Shown here: in pieces, positions 57,149-64,000 of the stretch
How the letters are laid out: every line of letters begins with the position of its first letter
How positions within the stretch are numbered: the stretch's first letter is position 1
Assembly (NCBI GenBank): GCA_964651435.1
Contig: CAZYVU010000004.1
Location: forward strand, 1-64,000
Source of the DNA: CAZYVU01 sp964651435
Lineage (GTDB): Bacteria > Desulfobacterota > Syntrophorhabdia > Syntrophorhabdales > CAYQXL01
Direction: 5' to 3'
DNA: 64,000 nt
Translations under genes and position numbers: made by a program
The notes under the pieces: generated by a model
Database searches by the model: none
The model's input: only the letters and a program-made list of their open reading frames with translations
What the model was told of the DNA's origin: nothing

Positions 57149-57922
57149 ATGAAGAGAAGCTTCATGTATATTTACGGGCCCGTTTCATCCTGGAGAATGG
57201 GCAGCTCTCTTGGTATCGATCTCTTGTCGCAGCCGGAAAAAATCTGCTCTTTTGACTGCACCTATTGCCAGCTCGGAAGGACCTGCAACGGTGAGACAAA
57301 GAGGAAGATCTGCGTTCCTGTTGAAGACATGTTGGAGGAAATTCGGTCGTTACCTGAGATTTCCGTCGACTGCTTTACCTTTTCCGGAAGAGGAGAACCA
57401 ACACTGGCAGCAAACCTTGGCGACGCGATCAGGGCCCTCAGGCAGGCCAGGTCCGAGCGAATCGCCGTCATTACAAACTCATCGCTATTGCAACAGGATG
57501 ATGTCCAAAATGACCTCTTGCAGGCCGACCTCGTTATTGCCAAACTCGATGCGCCGTCGCAAGATGTATTTGAGGCCATCAACAGGCCTTGTTCCGGTTG
57601 CGACTTCCCGGGCCTTCTTGCGGCCCTTGTAGATTTCAGGGGCCGTTTTTCCGGCACGCTTGCTTTACAAATCATGTTTACGGCACAGAATAGGGGCTAC
57701 GCGTCCGAGATAGCGCACATTGCCCGGATCATCGCGCCGGACGAGGTGCACATCAATACACCGCTAAGACCTTGCGCCGTCCACCCCCTCGGAAGAGAGG
57801 AGCTCTCTCGTATCACGGCCTTCTTCGCCGGGCTTAATGCCCTTTCCGTCTACGAAAGCAGCAAGAAATTCGTCGAGCCCATGAGCGACGACGACACACT
57901 ACGAAGAAGGGGAAAGGTTTAG
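57149..57922 (+). CDS. Radical SAM protein
   Basis: 257 residues with the SAM cluster motif as CSFDCTYCQLG (C-x3-C-x2-C), preceded by YGPVSSWRMGSSLGIDLL, and FSGRGEPTLAANL. This is the COG0731/wyosine-like small radical SAM branch found near XdhC and molybdenum genes in anaerobes. No SPASM domain. ATG 57149 is preferred over 57116. Function unknown; cofactor maturation is suggested by context. Confidence 0.84.
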   Translation: MKRSFMYIYGPVSSWRMGSSLGIDLLSQPEKICSFDCTYCQLGRTCNGETKRKICVPVEDMLEEIRSLPEISVDCFTFSGRGEPTLAANLGDAIRALRQARSERIAVITNSSLLQQDDVQNDLLQADLVIAKLDAPSQDVFEAINRPCSGCDFPGLLAALVDFRGRFSGTLALQIMFTAQNRGYASEIAHIARIIAPDEVHINTPLRPCAVHPLGREELSRITAFFAGLNALSVYESSKKFVEPMSDDDTLRRRGKV

Positions 57923-57924
57923 GG

Positions 57925-58635
57925 ATGGAGATTAAGATCCTCTTCGACAACAGAAGGCTGAATCGCACGTTCATAGCAGGGTGGGGATTGTCATATCTTG
58001 TTGACGACCGGATCCTCTTTGACACAGGCGAGAGCGCAGGACCCCTTTTCTACAACATGGACCGCATGGGCGTCAGTATCGAGCAGATCCAGTCAGTCGT
58101 CATTTCCCATGAACATTTTGACCATACCGGCGGCCTCTGGAACATCCTTAAGGAAAGGCCGGGCATCAATGTCTATGTATGTCCGGATTTCAGCGCGCCA
58201 TTCAAGGAAGAGGCGGCATCGTATACCTGTAACGTAATAGAGGCTCACCATATGACCCCGATTGCCGAGCGCATACAGGCAACGGGTCAGTTACGCAGCG
58301 GCACCCATTCGGACGGTATCGCAGAGCAGTCCTTGGTACTTTGTACGGAGCTGGGCCTGACAATGCTGACGGGCTGCGCACATGTCGGCATAGTAGACAT
58401 GGTGGAGCAGGTAACAATGGTGACGGGAAAGAAATCCTATCTTGTCATGGGCGGTTTTCACCTCCTCGGCGAACCCGAGACCATGGTACAGGCTGTCGGC
58501 AGAAGACTGCACGAGCTTGGCGTACAATACATCGGGCCGGCCCACTGCACCGGCACCGAACCAATGCGAATCCTAAAGGGGTCGTACGGACAACGTTTCA
58601 TCGATGTCCTCGTAGGCGAGACAATAAAGGTTTGA
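57925..58635 (+). CDS. MBL-fold metallo-hydrolase (COG1237-like)
   Basis: 236 residues: ILFDTGESAGPLFYNM, the metal motif SHEHFDHTGGLW, LTGCAHVGIVDM and MGGFHLLGE, ending near GPAHCTG. It resembles the archaeal aminobenzene-ribofuranosyl-phosphate synthase group of MBL proteins. It starts two bases after the radical SAM gene, so they are coupled. A cytoplasmic relative of the Tat-exported protein at 39620. Confidence 0.86.
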   Translation: MEIKILFDNRRLNRTFIAGWGLSYLVDDRILFDTGESAGPLFYNMDRMGVSIEQIQSVVISHEHFDHTGGLWNILKERPGINVYVCPDFSAPFKEEAASYTCNVIEAHHMTPIAERIQATGQLRSGTHSDGIAEQSLVLCTELGLTMLTGCAHVGIVDMVEQVTMVTGKKSYLVMGGFHLLGEPETMVQAVGRRLHELGVQYIGPAHCTGTEPMRILKGSYGQRFIDVLVGETIKV

Positions 58636-58687
58636 TGCCGCTAAAAGTGTTCTTTGCATCGTTGCGTGGTCCAGGCTAAGGGGTGCC

Positions 58688-59437
58688 ATGGCTGTTGGGA
58701 CATTACCGCTGATTATCGGGGCCACCCTGGTGGGGAGTGTGGCCACCCTGGTGGGGGCATCTTTCGTGCTCCTCTGCTCCAAGGGGAGAAGCCGGATCTT
58801 TATTCCTTTTCTTGTAAGTTATGCCACCGGAACGCTTCTCGGGGCAGCCTTTTTGGGCATGATACCGAAGGCACTGAAAGTTTCCTCAACAACCACAGTC
58901 TCCGCTACCATACTGGCCGGCACTCTCCTCTTCTTCCTGCTTGAGAAGTCCGTCATCTGGCGCCACTGCCACGAAGACAACTGCGACATTCACACGAGGG
59001 CAGGCACTCTCATTATTTTTGGCGATGCTTTTCACAACTTTGTTGACGGCATCGTTATCGCCGTGGCCTTTATGGCCGACAGGTCATTTGGGGCCGCGAC
59101 CACCGTAGCCGTTCTCGCCCATGAAATTCCGCAGGAAATGGGAGATTTTGCGATCCTCATTGAAAGCGGCTACCCTCGGGCGAAGGCATTTCTTTACAAC
59201 TTCCTATCCCAGGCAACCTCTCTGCTGGGTGCGGTCGCCGCCTACTTCTATCTCCAGGCCGCCGAGGCCGCTATTCCATACGTCCTCTCCATGTCAGCGG
59301 CAAGCTTCATCTACATCGCCCTGGCGGACCTCATCCCCGGGCTCCATCGAACAATAGAACTGAAAAACAGTTTTATTCAGTTAGTGCTGCTCCTGTCGGG
59401 AATCGGGACGATAGCCCTTTTCGTTGCCTCTCCTTAA
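58688..59437 (+). CDS. ZIP family metal transporter
   Basis: 249-residue inner-membrane protein with eight hydrophobic segments; metal ligands are in the fourth and fifth, FGDAFHNFVDGIVIAVAF and AVLAHEIPQEMGDFAI, the ZIP signature. A His/Cys loop, WRHCHEDNCDIHT, lies between segments three and four. Likely imports zinc, iron or another divalent metal. Confidence 0.92.
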   Translation: MAVGTLPLIIGATLVGSVATLVGASFVLLCSKGRSRIFIPFLVSYATGTLLGAAFLGMIPKALKVSSTTTVSATILAGTLLFFLLEKSVIWRHCHEDNCDIHTRAGTLIIFGDAFHNFVDGIVIAVAFMADRSFGAATTVAVLAHEIPQEMGDFAILIESGYPRAKAFLYNFLSQATSLLGAVAAYFYLQAAEAAIPYVLSMSAASFIYIALADLIPGLHRTIELKNSFIQLVLLLSGIGTIALFVASP

Positions 59438-59489
59438 CGGGCCGTTCCGCGTACGGCTCGGTCTGTCGATGCAGGGCGAAGAGGGGCCA

Positions 59490-60185
59490 TTACGGTTCTT
59501 TGAGCCATGAATAGTAACTCCCCAACAGATAAAGGGCCGCCAGGGGGTTGTGTCCCGTGACGCGGTCCTTGACGGCAAGCACCGTGGAGGGGGCCTTCGC
59601 ATACTTGAAGAAGAGCGAGTCGTGGCCCACGCAGAGACCGAGAAGGACGTTGAAATCCGTCTCCTCTTCGTTGGCGATCATAGCCTGAAAAATAGGGTTG
59701 CACATGGACTCGTGCCCCCCCCTGAACACCTTTTCGTCATCGGTCAGCCCTATCTCTTCCTTTGCCACGCATCCGGCCTTGCACATCACAGAAACGACGT
59801 CAAAACCCTTCTGCTCAAAAAAGCCGCAGGTCAACCGTGCCTCCGCGACAAGGCCGGCGCAGAAGATAAGCCCGAGGCGCTCGTAACCCATCCGTCGGGC
59901 AAACTCGCATATCTCCAGAATGCGCGGCTTTGTCGGATGGATGACGTATGGTCTCCGCTCCCTGCCGGCGTAGCACTCCCCTTCCTGAATGGAGGCCTGC
60001 CGGGCAAACTCGCCGTTTTCCAAGGATCTGTACTCCTGCCGGGCCTTCTCAAGCAGGCCTCTGAAGGACGCCGTGGGGCATCCCGCCGCAGGAGAGCCTC
60101 CGGGCTTCATGCAGGCACGCTCGCGAAACTCGACGCTGCATTCTGCGCACTGAGCCTTGATCTTCTGTGATTTTCGGGCCGTCAT
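59490..60185 (-). CDS. DUF1847 metal-binding protein
   Basis: 231 residues of DUF1847, rich in cysteines: CAECSVEFRERACM, FCAGLVAEARLTCGFF, MCKAGCVAKEEIG and MCNPIFQA, with GLCVGHDSLFFKYAKAPSTV. The role of the family is unknown; the conserved cysteines suggest a metal or Fe-S site. ATG 60185 overlaps the moaE-like stop (ATGA), so the two are coupled. Confidence 0.85.
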   Translation of the reverse strand: MTARKSQKIKAQCAECSVEFRERACMKPGGSPAAGCPTASFRGLLEKARQEYRSLENGEFARQASIQEGECYAGRERRPYVIHPTKPRILEICEFARRMGYERLGLIFCAGLVAEARLTCGFFEQKGFDVVSVMCKAGCVAKEEIGLTDDEKVFRGGHESMCNPIFQAMIANEEETDFNVLLGLCVGHDSLFFKYAKAPSTVLAVKDRVTGHNPLAALYLLGSYYSWLKEP

Positions 60186-60535
60186 TGCGTGACCTCTTTC
60201 TCCTTTACAACCTCTGTCTTGAGAAACGTGAGCAGGTCCTGCAGCACAGGCAGGACGTCGCTTCTGAACCGCCCTGCGACAAGGACCTTCATGATGTCAT
60301 CGCCAACGTTGAGCTCCCCCTCGTTAAGCCAAACCCGCACCTCGACTACTCCTTCTCTTGCTTTCGCCGCCGTTATTGCCTCGGCAAGCTTGTCGCGATC
60401 GTACGAAAGCAACATCCCCCGAACCGCTGAGCCCGTTTTTGCCGTGGCCCTCACAACCCCGTTATGAACGAGGATCATGCCCAGCTCCCTGGGATCAGCG
60501 CTCTTCTTCACCTCTCCAATCCATTCATCAAACAT
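60182..60535 (-). CDS. moaE: MoaE-like molybdopterin synthase large subunit
   Basis: 117 residues, shorter than typical MoaE (about 150). Family segments are GMILVHNGVVRATAKTG and ELNVGDDIMKVLVAGRFRSD; the active-site lysine of FLKTEVVKEKE (Lys106) is kept, but the usual His-Arg of SAHR is replaced by GRFRSD and the C-terminal helix is missing. Activity with MoaD is therefore uncertain. ATG 60535 has GGAGG upstream. Confidence 0.8.
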   Translation of the reverse strand: MFDEWIGEVKKSADPRELGMILVHNGVVRATAKTGSAVRGMLLSYDRDKLAEAITAAKAREGVVEVRVWLNEGELNVGDDIMKVLVAGRFRSDVLPVLQDLLTFLKTEVVKEKEVTQ

Positions 60536-60561
60536 CCTTCACCTCCTTCTTGGCCCTATTA

Positions 60562-61917
60562 TTAGAGGAGGGCCATCAAGTCTCCGATATCCTCCACGCG
60601 CTCCAGCGACAGCACCCTTTCGACGATCAAGGGTGCTTTGGCTCTTGCGTCCGCCAGTCCGCTGTAATCCACACATTTGAAGAACTTCTGCACGCACTCC
60701 TCGACGGTCAACGGGTTTTCCGGGCTACCCCTCATGTGCTCAACGGTTTTCTCAATCGCCGCGCCCTTATAGCGCACGACGAGGCGCGCCCTGTTCATGT
60801 CCCGCTCCGGAATCGCCGGATCGGCCACCACGCGCACCTTTCCGATGAGACCGTCGCCGGGCGCCTGCCTTACCCGGTCCTCTTCGAAGTCCTCGAGGCG
60901 CACATCGCCCCGCTGCAGAGCCGCAGCAACCGTGTAAGGTATGCTGAACTGGGCATCCACCTGGGGGTTTTCCCGAACGCTAAAAGGCCTTCCCACCATG
61001 TTTTCCGCCATGGAGGAAACGTAGGCCGCCACCTCCTCGATCTCCGACGGGTCCGGCCCGTGCTCCCGAAGGATGGTCAGTGCTGCGTCTATTGAGGCAT
61101 GCGTCATCCTGCACGAAGGGTAAGGCTTCATGCTGAGGCCCATGCCCTCGTAACGGGTGCCCAGGTCTTCTGCCGCCCGTCGGGCGTCGAAGTCGCCCTG
61201 CTCGTAGAGGTTGAAAAATCCGTATTGACCTTCGAAGGTGTCACGTGCGCCCGTAATGCCGGCACGGGCCAGGTAGGCCGACACCACTCCGGCCTTGGCC
61301 GAGAAGGCAGGCTGCATACGCTTGACCAATCCGCCGTCAACCAGACACTGGGCGTTGCCTGCCGTCTGGCTGTAAACAATGCCCAGGGCCTGCCGTATGC
61401 CTCCGCCGCCGAGCCTCATCATCTTTGCCGCGGCAACTGCGGCGCCGAAACTCCCACAGGTAGCCGTCCTGATCCAGGACAGCGGCCGCCTCGTACCGAG
61501 GCCCAACCTGCAGACACTGTCGACGCCCAGGACAAGGGCACAGATGAGCTCCCTTCCGCTGGCCGGCCCAGCCGCCTCGGCTACGGCCAGCGCCGCCGGC
61601 AGCACCGACACATGGGCATGCAATGCGCTCTCGTCGAGCGTGTCGTCAAAGTCGAGGGCATGCATCATCGTGCTGTTTGCAAAGGCCGCCCACGGCGACG
61701 GCACCCTGCCTCCCCCCGCCAGCACCGTCGATTCAGGGCTGCCGCCCCACTCTTGTACGAGACGCACCACCTCGCGGCAGCCCGGCGCATGTGCGCCCGC
61801 AAGGGCCACGCCCAGCGAGTCAAGAACGAACAGTTTGGCCCTCTCCACCACCGATGCGGGAAGGTCCTCATACTTGACGCGGGCCGCATGGTCCGCCATA
61901 GCCTCCAAGACATTCAT
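60562..61917 (-). CDS. MmgE/PrpD family protein
   Basis: 451-residue protein of the 2-methylcitrate dehydratase (PrpD)/cis-aconitate decarboxylase family: an N-terminal helical domain (LFVLDSLGVALAGAHAPG, MHALDFDDTLDESALHAHVS) and a lid domain (MKPYPSCRMTHASIDAAL). Catalytic residues of the AtiD type are not assigned. ATG 61917 has GGGAGG upstream. Together with the solute-binding gene upstream it suggests uptake and use of a carboxylic acid. Confidence 0.88.
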   Translation of the reverse strand: MNVLEAMADHAARVKYEDLPASVVERAKLFVLDSLGVALAGAHAPGCREVVRLVQEWGGSPESTVLAGGGRVPSPWAAFANSTMMHALDFDDTLDESALHAHVSVLPAALAVAEAAGPASGRELICALVLGVDSVCRLGLGTRRPLSWIRTATCGSFGAAVAAAKMMRLGGGGIRQALGIVYSQTAGNAQCLVDGGLVKRMQPAFSAKAGVVSAYLARAGITGARDTFEGQYGFFNLYEQGDFDARRAAEDLGTRYEGMGLSMKPYPSCRMTHASIDAALTILREHGPDPSEIEEVAAYVSSMAENMVGRPFSVRENPQVDAQFSIPYTVAAALQRGDVRLEDFEEDRVRQAPGDGLIGKVRVVADPAIPERDMNRARLVVRYKGAAIEKTVEHMRGSPENPLTVEECVQKFFKCVDYSGLADARAKAPLIVERVLSLERVEDIGDLMALL

Positions 61918-61956
61918 ACCGCCTCCCTATGCTCCCGCCGGCGCACCGCTATCTGC

Positions 61957-62979
61957 CTACCGGGGAATCTTCTTTCCCTTCTCTTTGTAATACTTTATCG
62001 CTCCGGGATGAAAGGGGAAAGGTGATCCATCGACGGCAATGTCAAGAGTGAGGTCGTTTGCAACTTTATGCATCGATACGAGCTCCGGCTTGTGATCAAA
62101 GAGGGTCTTCAAGACGTCGTAGACAAACTTGTCGTCCATCTTCTCGTGAGTAACGAGGAAGTTGCCCGCACAAACGGTAGCCACGCCATAGTCCACCCCC
62201 TTATACGTGTTTGGTGGACAGGTGGTTTTGAAGTATATGGGACCGTACTTGGCCACCATTTTTGGAAGCACCTCAGCAGAGCTCAGCATTCTGATTTTCA
62301 TGCCAGGGCTTGCCGCCACATCCATGACGGCCGCCGTAGGTATTCCGCCAACCCAAAAGAAGGCGTCGATCTTCCCGTCTTTGAGGGCCCCCGCCGATTC
62401 TGCCACGCTGAGACGGTCCCTTTTTACGTCCTTCTGTATATCCAGACCGTAGGCCTCAAGAATTCTGGTGGCCACAATCTCCGTTGCACTTCCCGGCGCA
62501 CCGACGGAAACCCGCTTGCCCTTGAGGTCCTTAACCGACTGTATGCCGTTGCCGTCCACCGTGACGATATGGGTAACGGAGGAATAAAGCCCGGCGATAT
62601 TCCGCATGGGCACCTTCGCCTTGAACACCCCCTTGCCCATGTAAGCATCATAACCCACGTCACCAAGCATGATGGCCAGATCGGCCTTCCCGGCCCCAAG
62701 GAGCTTGGCATTGTCTACGGCCGCCGCCGTCACCTCTGCCGTCGCTTCAACTCCCGGAATGTGCTTGGAAATGACGGCTGCGATAGCCCCGCTATAGGGA
62801 TACCAAACGCCGCCTGTACCCCCGGCTGCGATGGAAATTCTCCGCACTTTGTCCGCTGAGATTGCCCCGGGGACTAAGGCCACGCAAACGATAACAAGGA
62901 GCGTTACAAAGCCCACAACCGCACAGGTCAAGCCCTTTCCGTGTTCGGACCCGCCCTTTGATGACGATTTTCTGTTCAT
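61957..62979 (-). CDS. TAXI-family TRAP transporter solute-binding protein
   Basis: 340-residue periplasmic binding protein of the TAXI type. The N-terminal signal (AVVGFVTLLVIVCVALVPGA) is followed by ISIAAGGTGGVWYPYSGAIA, GKADLAIMLGDVGYDAY, VDGNGIQSVKDLKGKRVSVG and KIDAFFWVGGIPTAAV. ATG 62979 has GGAGG upstream; 63012 is less likely. No TRAP membrane genes are in the window. A 12-base palindrome AATAACGTTATT (62990-63001) lies just upstream. Confidence 0.9.
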   Translation of the reverse strand: MNRKSSSKGGSEHGKGLTCAVVGFVTLLVIVCVALVPGAISADKVRRISIAAGGTGGVWYPYSGAIAAVISKHIPGVEATAEVTAAAVDNAKLLGAGKADLAIMLGDVGYDAYMGKGVFKAKVPMRNIAGLYSSVTHIVTVDGNGIQSVKDLKGKRVSVGAPGSATEIVATRILEAYGLDIQKDVKRDRLSVAESAGALKDGKIDAFFWVGGIPTAAVMDVAASPGMKIRMLSSAEVLPKMVAKYGPIYFKTTCPPNTYKGVDYGVATVCAGNFLVTHEKMDDKFVYDVLKTLFDHKPELVSMHKVANDLTLDIAVDGSPFPFHPGAIKYYKEKGKKIPR

Positions 62980-63008
62980 GACTACCTCCAATAACGTTAT
63001 TGTCTGTC

Positions 63009-64000
63009 TCACAGAATCGCCCGTCGGAGAATCTGTGCAATGTCCATAACCTCAATTCTGTTGTTTACCTGAAGGTCCCTGACGGCGCCGTCAAGCATGG
63101 TAAAACACCAGGGACATGCCGTGGCGATCACCTCGGCGCCCGCAGCGAGGGCCTCGGCAACCCTGACCTTCGAAAGCCTCCTCTCCTCCTCGACCTCCGC
63201 ATACATTCGCCCTCCCCCTCCCCCGCAGCAGAGGGCGTCGTCCATGTTCGACTTCATCTCTACGAGCTTGAGGCCTGGGACAGATTTGAGGAGTTCTCTC
63301 GGCGGCCCATAGATCTTGTTGTGTTTTCCGAGGTAACAGGGGTCGTGGTAGGCCACGACCCGAGGAAAGGTTCCCGCCGGTTCCCATCCATTCTCCTGTA
63401 TACGCTTGAAGAGAAACTCCGTATAATGCTCTACGTGCCAGTCATCGCCGGCTTGCCGATACTCGTGAAGAAAGGTGTTGTAACAGTGGGGGGAAAGCGT
63501 GACGACCCTTTTCACGCCTGCGGCTTTGAACCGGTCCACGTTCCGGACGGCGAGCTCATCGAAGATAGCGGTATCGCCCATCCTGAGCGCCGGATCACCG
63601 CAGCAAATCTCGTCCGGCAGCACACCAAAGTCCACGTTCAAGCGCGTAAGCACATCGACGAGGCTCCGCCCCACCTCCGCGAGCAGCGGATCGTAGGCGA
63701 CGGTGCAACCGACGTAGAGCATCGTCCCGGTCCCATCGGCCGGCAGGCGCTTCACCTGCATGTCCCCGAGCCAGCCCAGCCGCTCTTCGGGCTTGCCACC
63801 GTAAGGGTTCCCGTAGGCATAGATGTGCCAGAGGGGCTTTCGCTGTTGCGGCAAAGGGCCGATCATCATCTCGCGGAGGATTCTCCGGCCCTGTTCGATA
63901 GCCTCTCGGATCTTTATCCCTGTTGCCTTGGACTTGCAGCGGATGACGCAACCGTTGCAGGTTGTGCAGGCATAGACGATGTCGCGCAGGATCTCCCGCT
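63009..64000 (-). CDS. CCG-domain iron-sulfur protein (GlcF/HdrD-like), partial
   Basis: The reading frame continues past the right edge, so the start is missing; 329 residues are visible. At the edge an Fe-S motif reads YACTTCNGCVIRCK. Then follow MLYVGCTVAYDPLLAEVG, ICCGDPALRMGD, VAYHDPCYLGKHNKIYGPP, LCCGGGGGRMYAEVEEERR and CPWCFTML, the CCG-type ligands of electron-transferring flavoprotein or glycolate oxidase partners. It is close in type to the gene at 45324. It lies 30 bases before the TAXI gene on the same strand. Confidence 0.88.
   Translation of the reverse strand, partial: REILRDIVYACTTCNGCVIRCKSKATGIKIREAIEQGRRILREMMIGPLPQQRKPLWHIYAYGNPYGGKPEERLGWLGDMQVKRLPADGTGTMLYVGCTVAYDPLLAEVGRSLVDVLTRLNVDFGVLPDEICCGDPALRMGDTAIFDELAVRNVDRFKAAGVKRVVTLSPHCYNTFLHEYRQAGDDWHVEHYTEFLFKRIQENGWEPAGTFPRVVAYHDPCYLGKHNKIYGPPRELLKSVPGLKLVEMKSNMDDALCCGGGGGRMYAEVEEERRLSKVRVAEALAAGAEVIATACPWCFTMLDGAVRDLQVNNRIEVMDIAQILRRAIL

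Noticed and set aside
1..64000. tRNA, rRNA, integrase or transposase genes
   Set aside because: None was recognised on either strand by reading; a dedicated tRNA or IS search could not be run.

Overview
This window reads as part of a genome assembly of an anaerobic, moderately GC-rich bacterium of the Desulfobacterota (former Deltaproteobacteria). It holds a dissimilatory sulfite reductase locus, a glutaconyl-CoA decarboxylase subunit, a molybdenum hydroxylase of the 4-hydroxybenzoyl-CoA reductase type, several heterodisulfide-reductase-like (CCG-domain) iron-sulfur proteins and a selenocysteine-containing peroxiredoxin. That mix fits an aromatic-degrading, sulfite- or sulfate-respiring or syntrophic organism such as a member of the Syntrophorhabdia. 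The lineage is inference. No rRNA, tRNA, CRISPR array, phage or transposase gene was recognised. One 100-N scaffold gap is present at 41099-41198.

Region 1 (1-8.7 kb, minus strand): 5' part of gcdA behind its own strong promoter, then a tightly packed set running MFS transporter, polX, nth, transketolase and a stand-alone AICAR transformylase. Region 2 (8.7-14.7 kb, minus): dsrMKJOP, the membrane complex that feeds electrons to sulfite reduction through DsrC, with a promoter and an upstream RsbRD-N-like gene. Region 3 (14.7-19.9 kb): dusB, an HNH nuclease, a hypothetical gene, a large secreted beta-propeller protein and a small zinc-binding protein. Region 4 (20.0-27.5 kb, minus): dsrA-dsrB-dsrD-dsrN-YHS-dsrC followed by a second dsrMK-like pair, driven by a near-consensus promoter. 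Sulfate activation genes (sat, aprAB, qmo) are not in the window.

Region 5 (27.6-41 kb, mostly plus): a QueF-like protein without the catalytic cysteine, an MFS transporter, then a run of DUF134-NifX, zinc ribbon, two MinD/ferredoxin ATPases and an Mrp-NifX ATPase (genes like those of the Desulfovibrio orange-protein system), two DUF364 proteins, an IscU-like scaffold and the three subunits of the molybdenum hydroxylase. A Tat-exported metallo-hydrolase and a DsrE-like protein follow. Region 6 (41-49 kb): the selenoprotein peroxiredoxin with an in-frame UGA, a transglutaminase-like protein, two CCG-domain iron-sulfur proteins flanking a GlcD-type flavoprotein, a flavodoxin, a thioesterase, and a TusA-YedE pair related to selenium/sulfur uptake. 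Region 7 (49-60.5 kb): dispersed repeats, a degenerate crotonase, moaA, an IscU-like scaffold, DUF89, a sigma-54 activator divergent from a second set of NifX/DUF5320 genes, xdhC, a radical SAM protein, a metallo-hydrolase, a ZIP transporter, DUF1847 and a MoaE-like protein. Region 8 (60.5-64 kb, minus): MmgE/PrpD, a TAXI-type solute-binding protein and the C-terminal part of another CCG-domain protein.

Common themes are sulfur trafficking (DsrC, DsrE, TusA, YHS), molybdenum cofactor and Mo/Fe-S metallocluster handling (moaA, moaE-like, xdhC, NifX-domain proteins, scaffolds), and electron transfer through HdrD/GlcF-like proteins.
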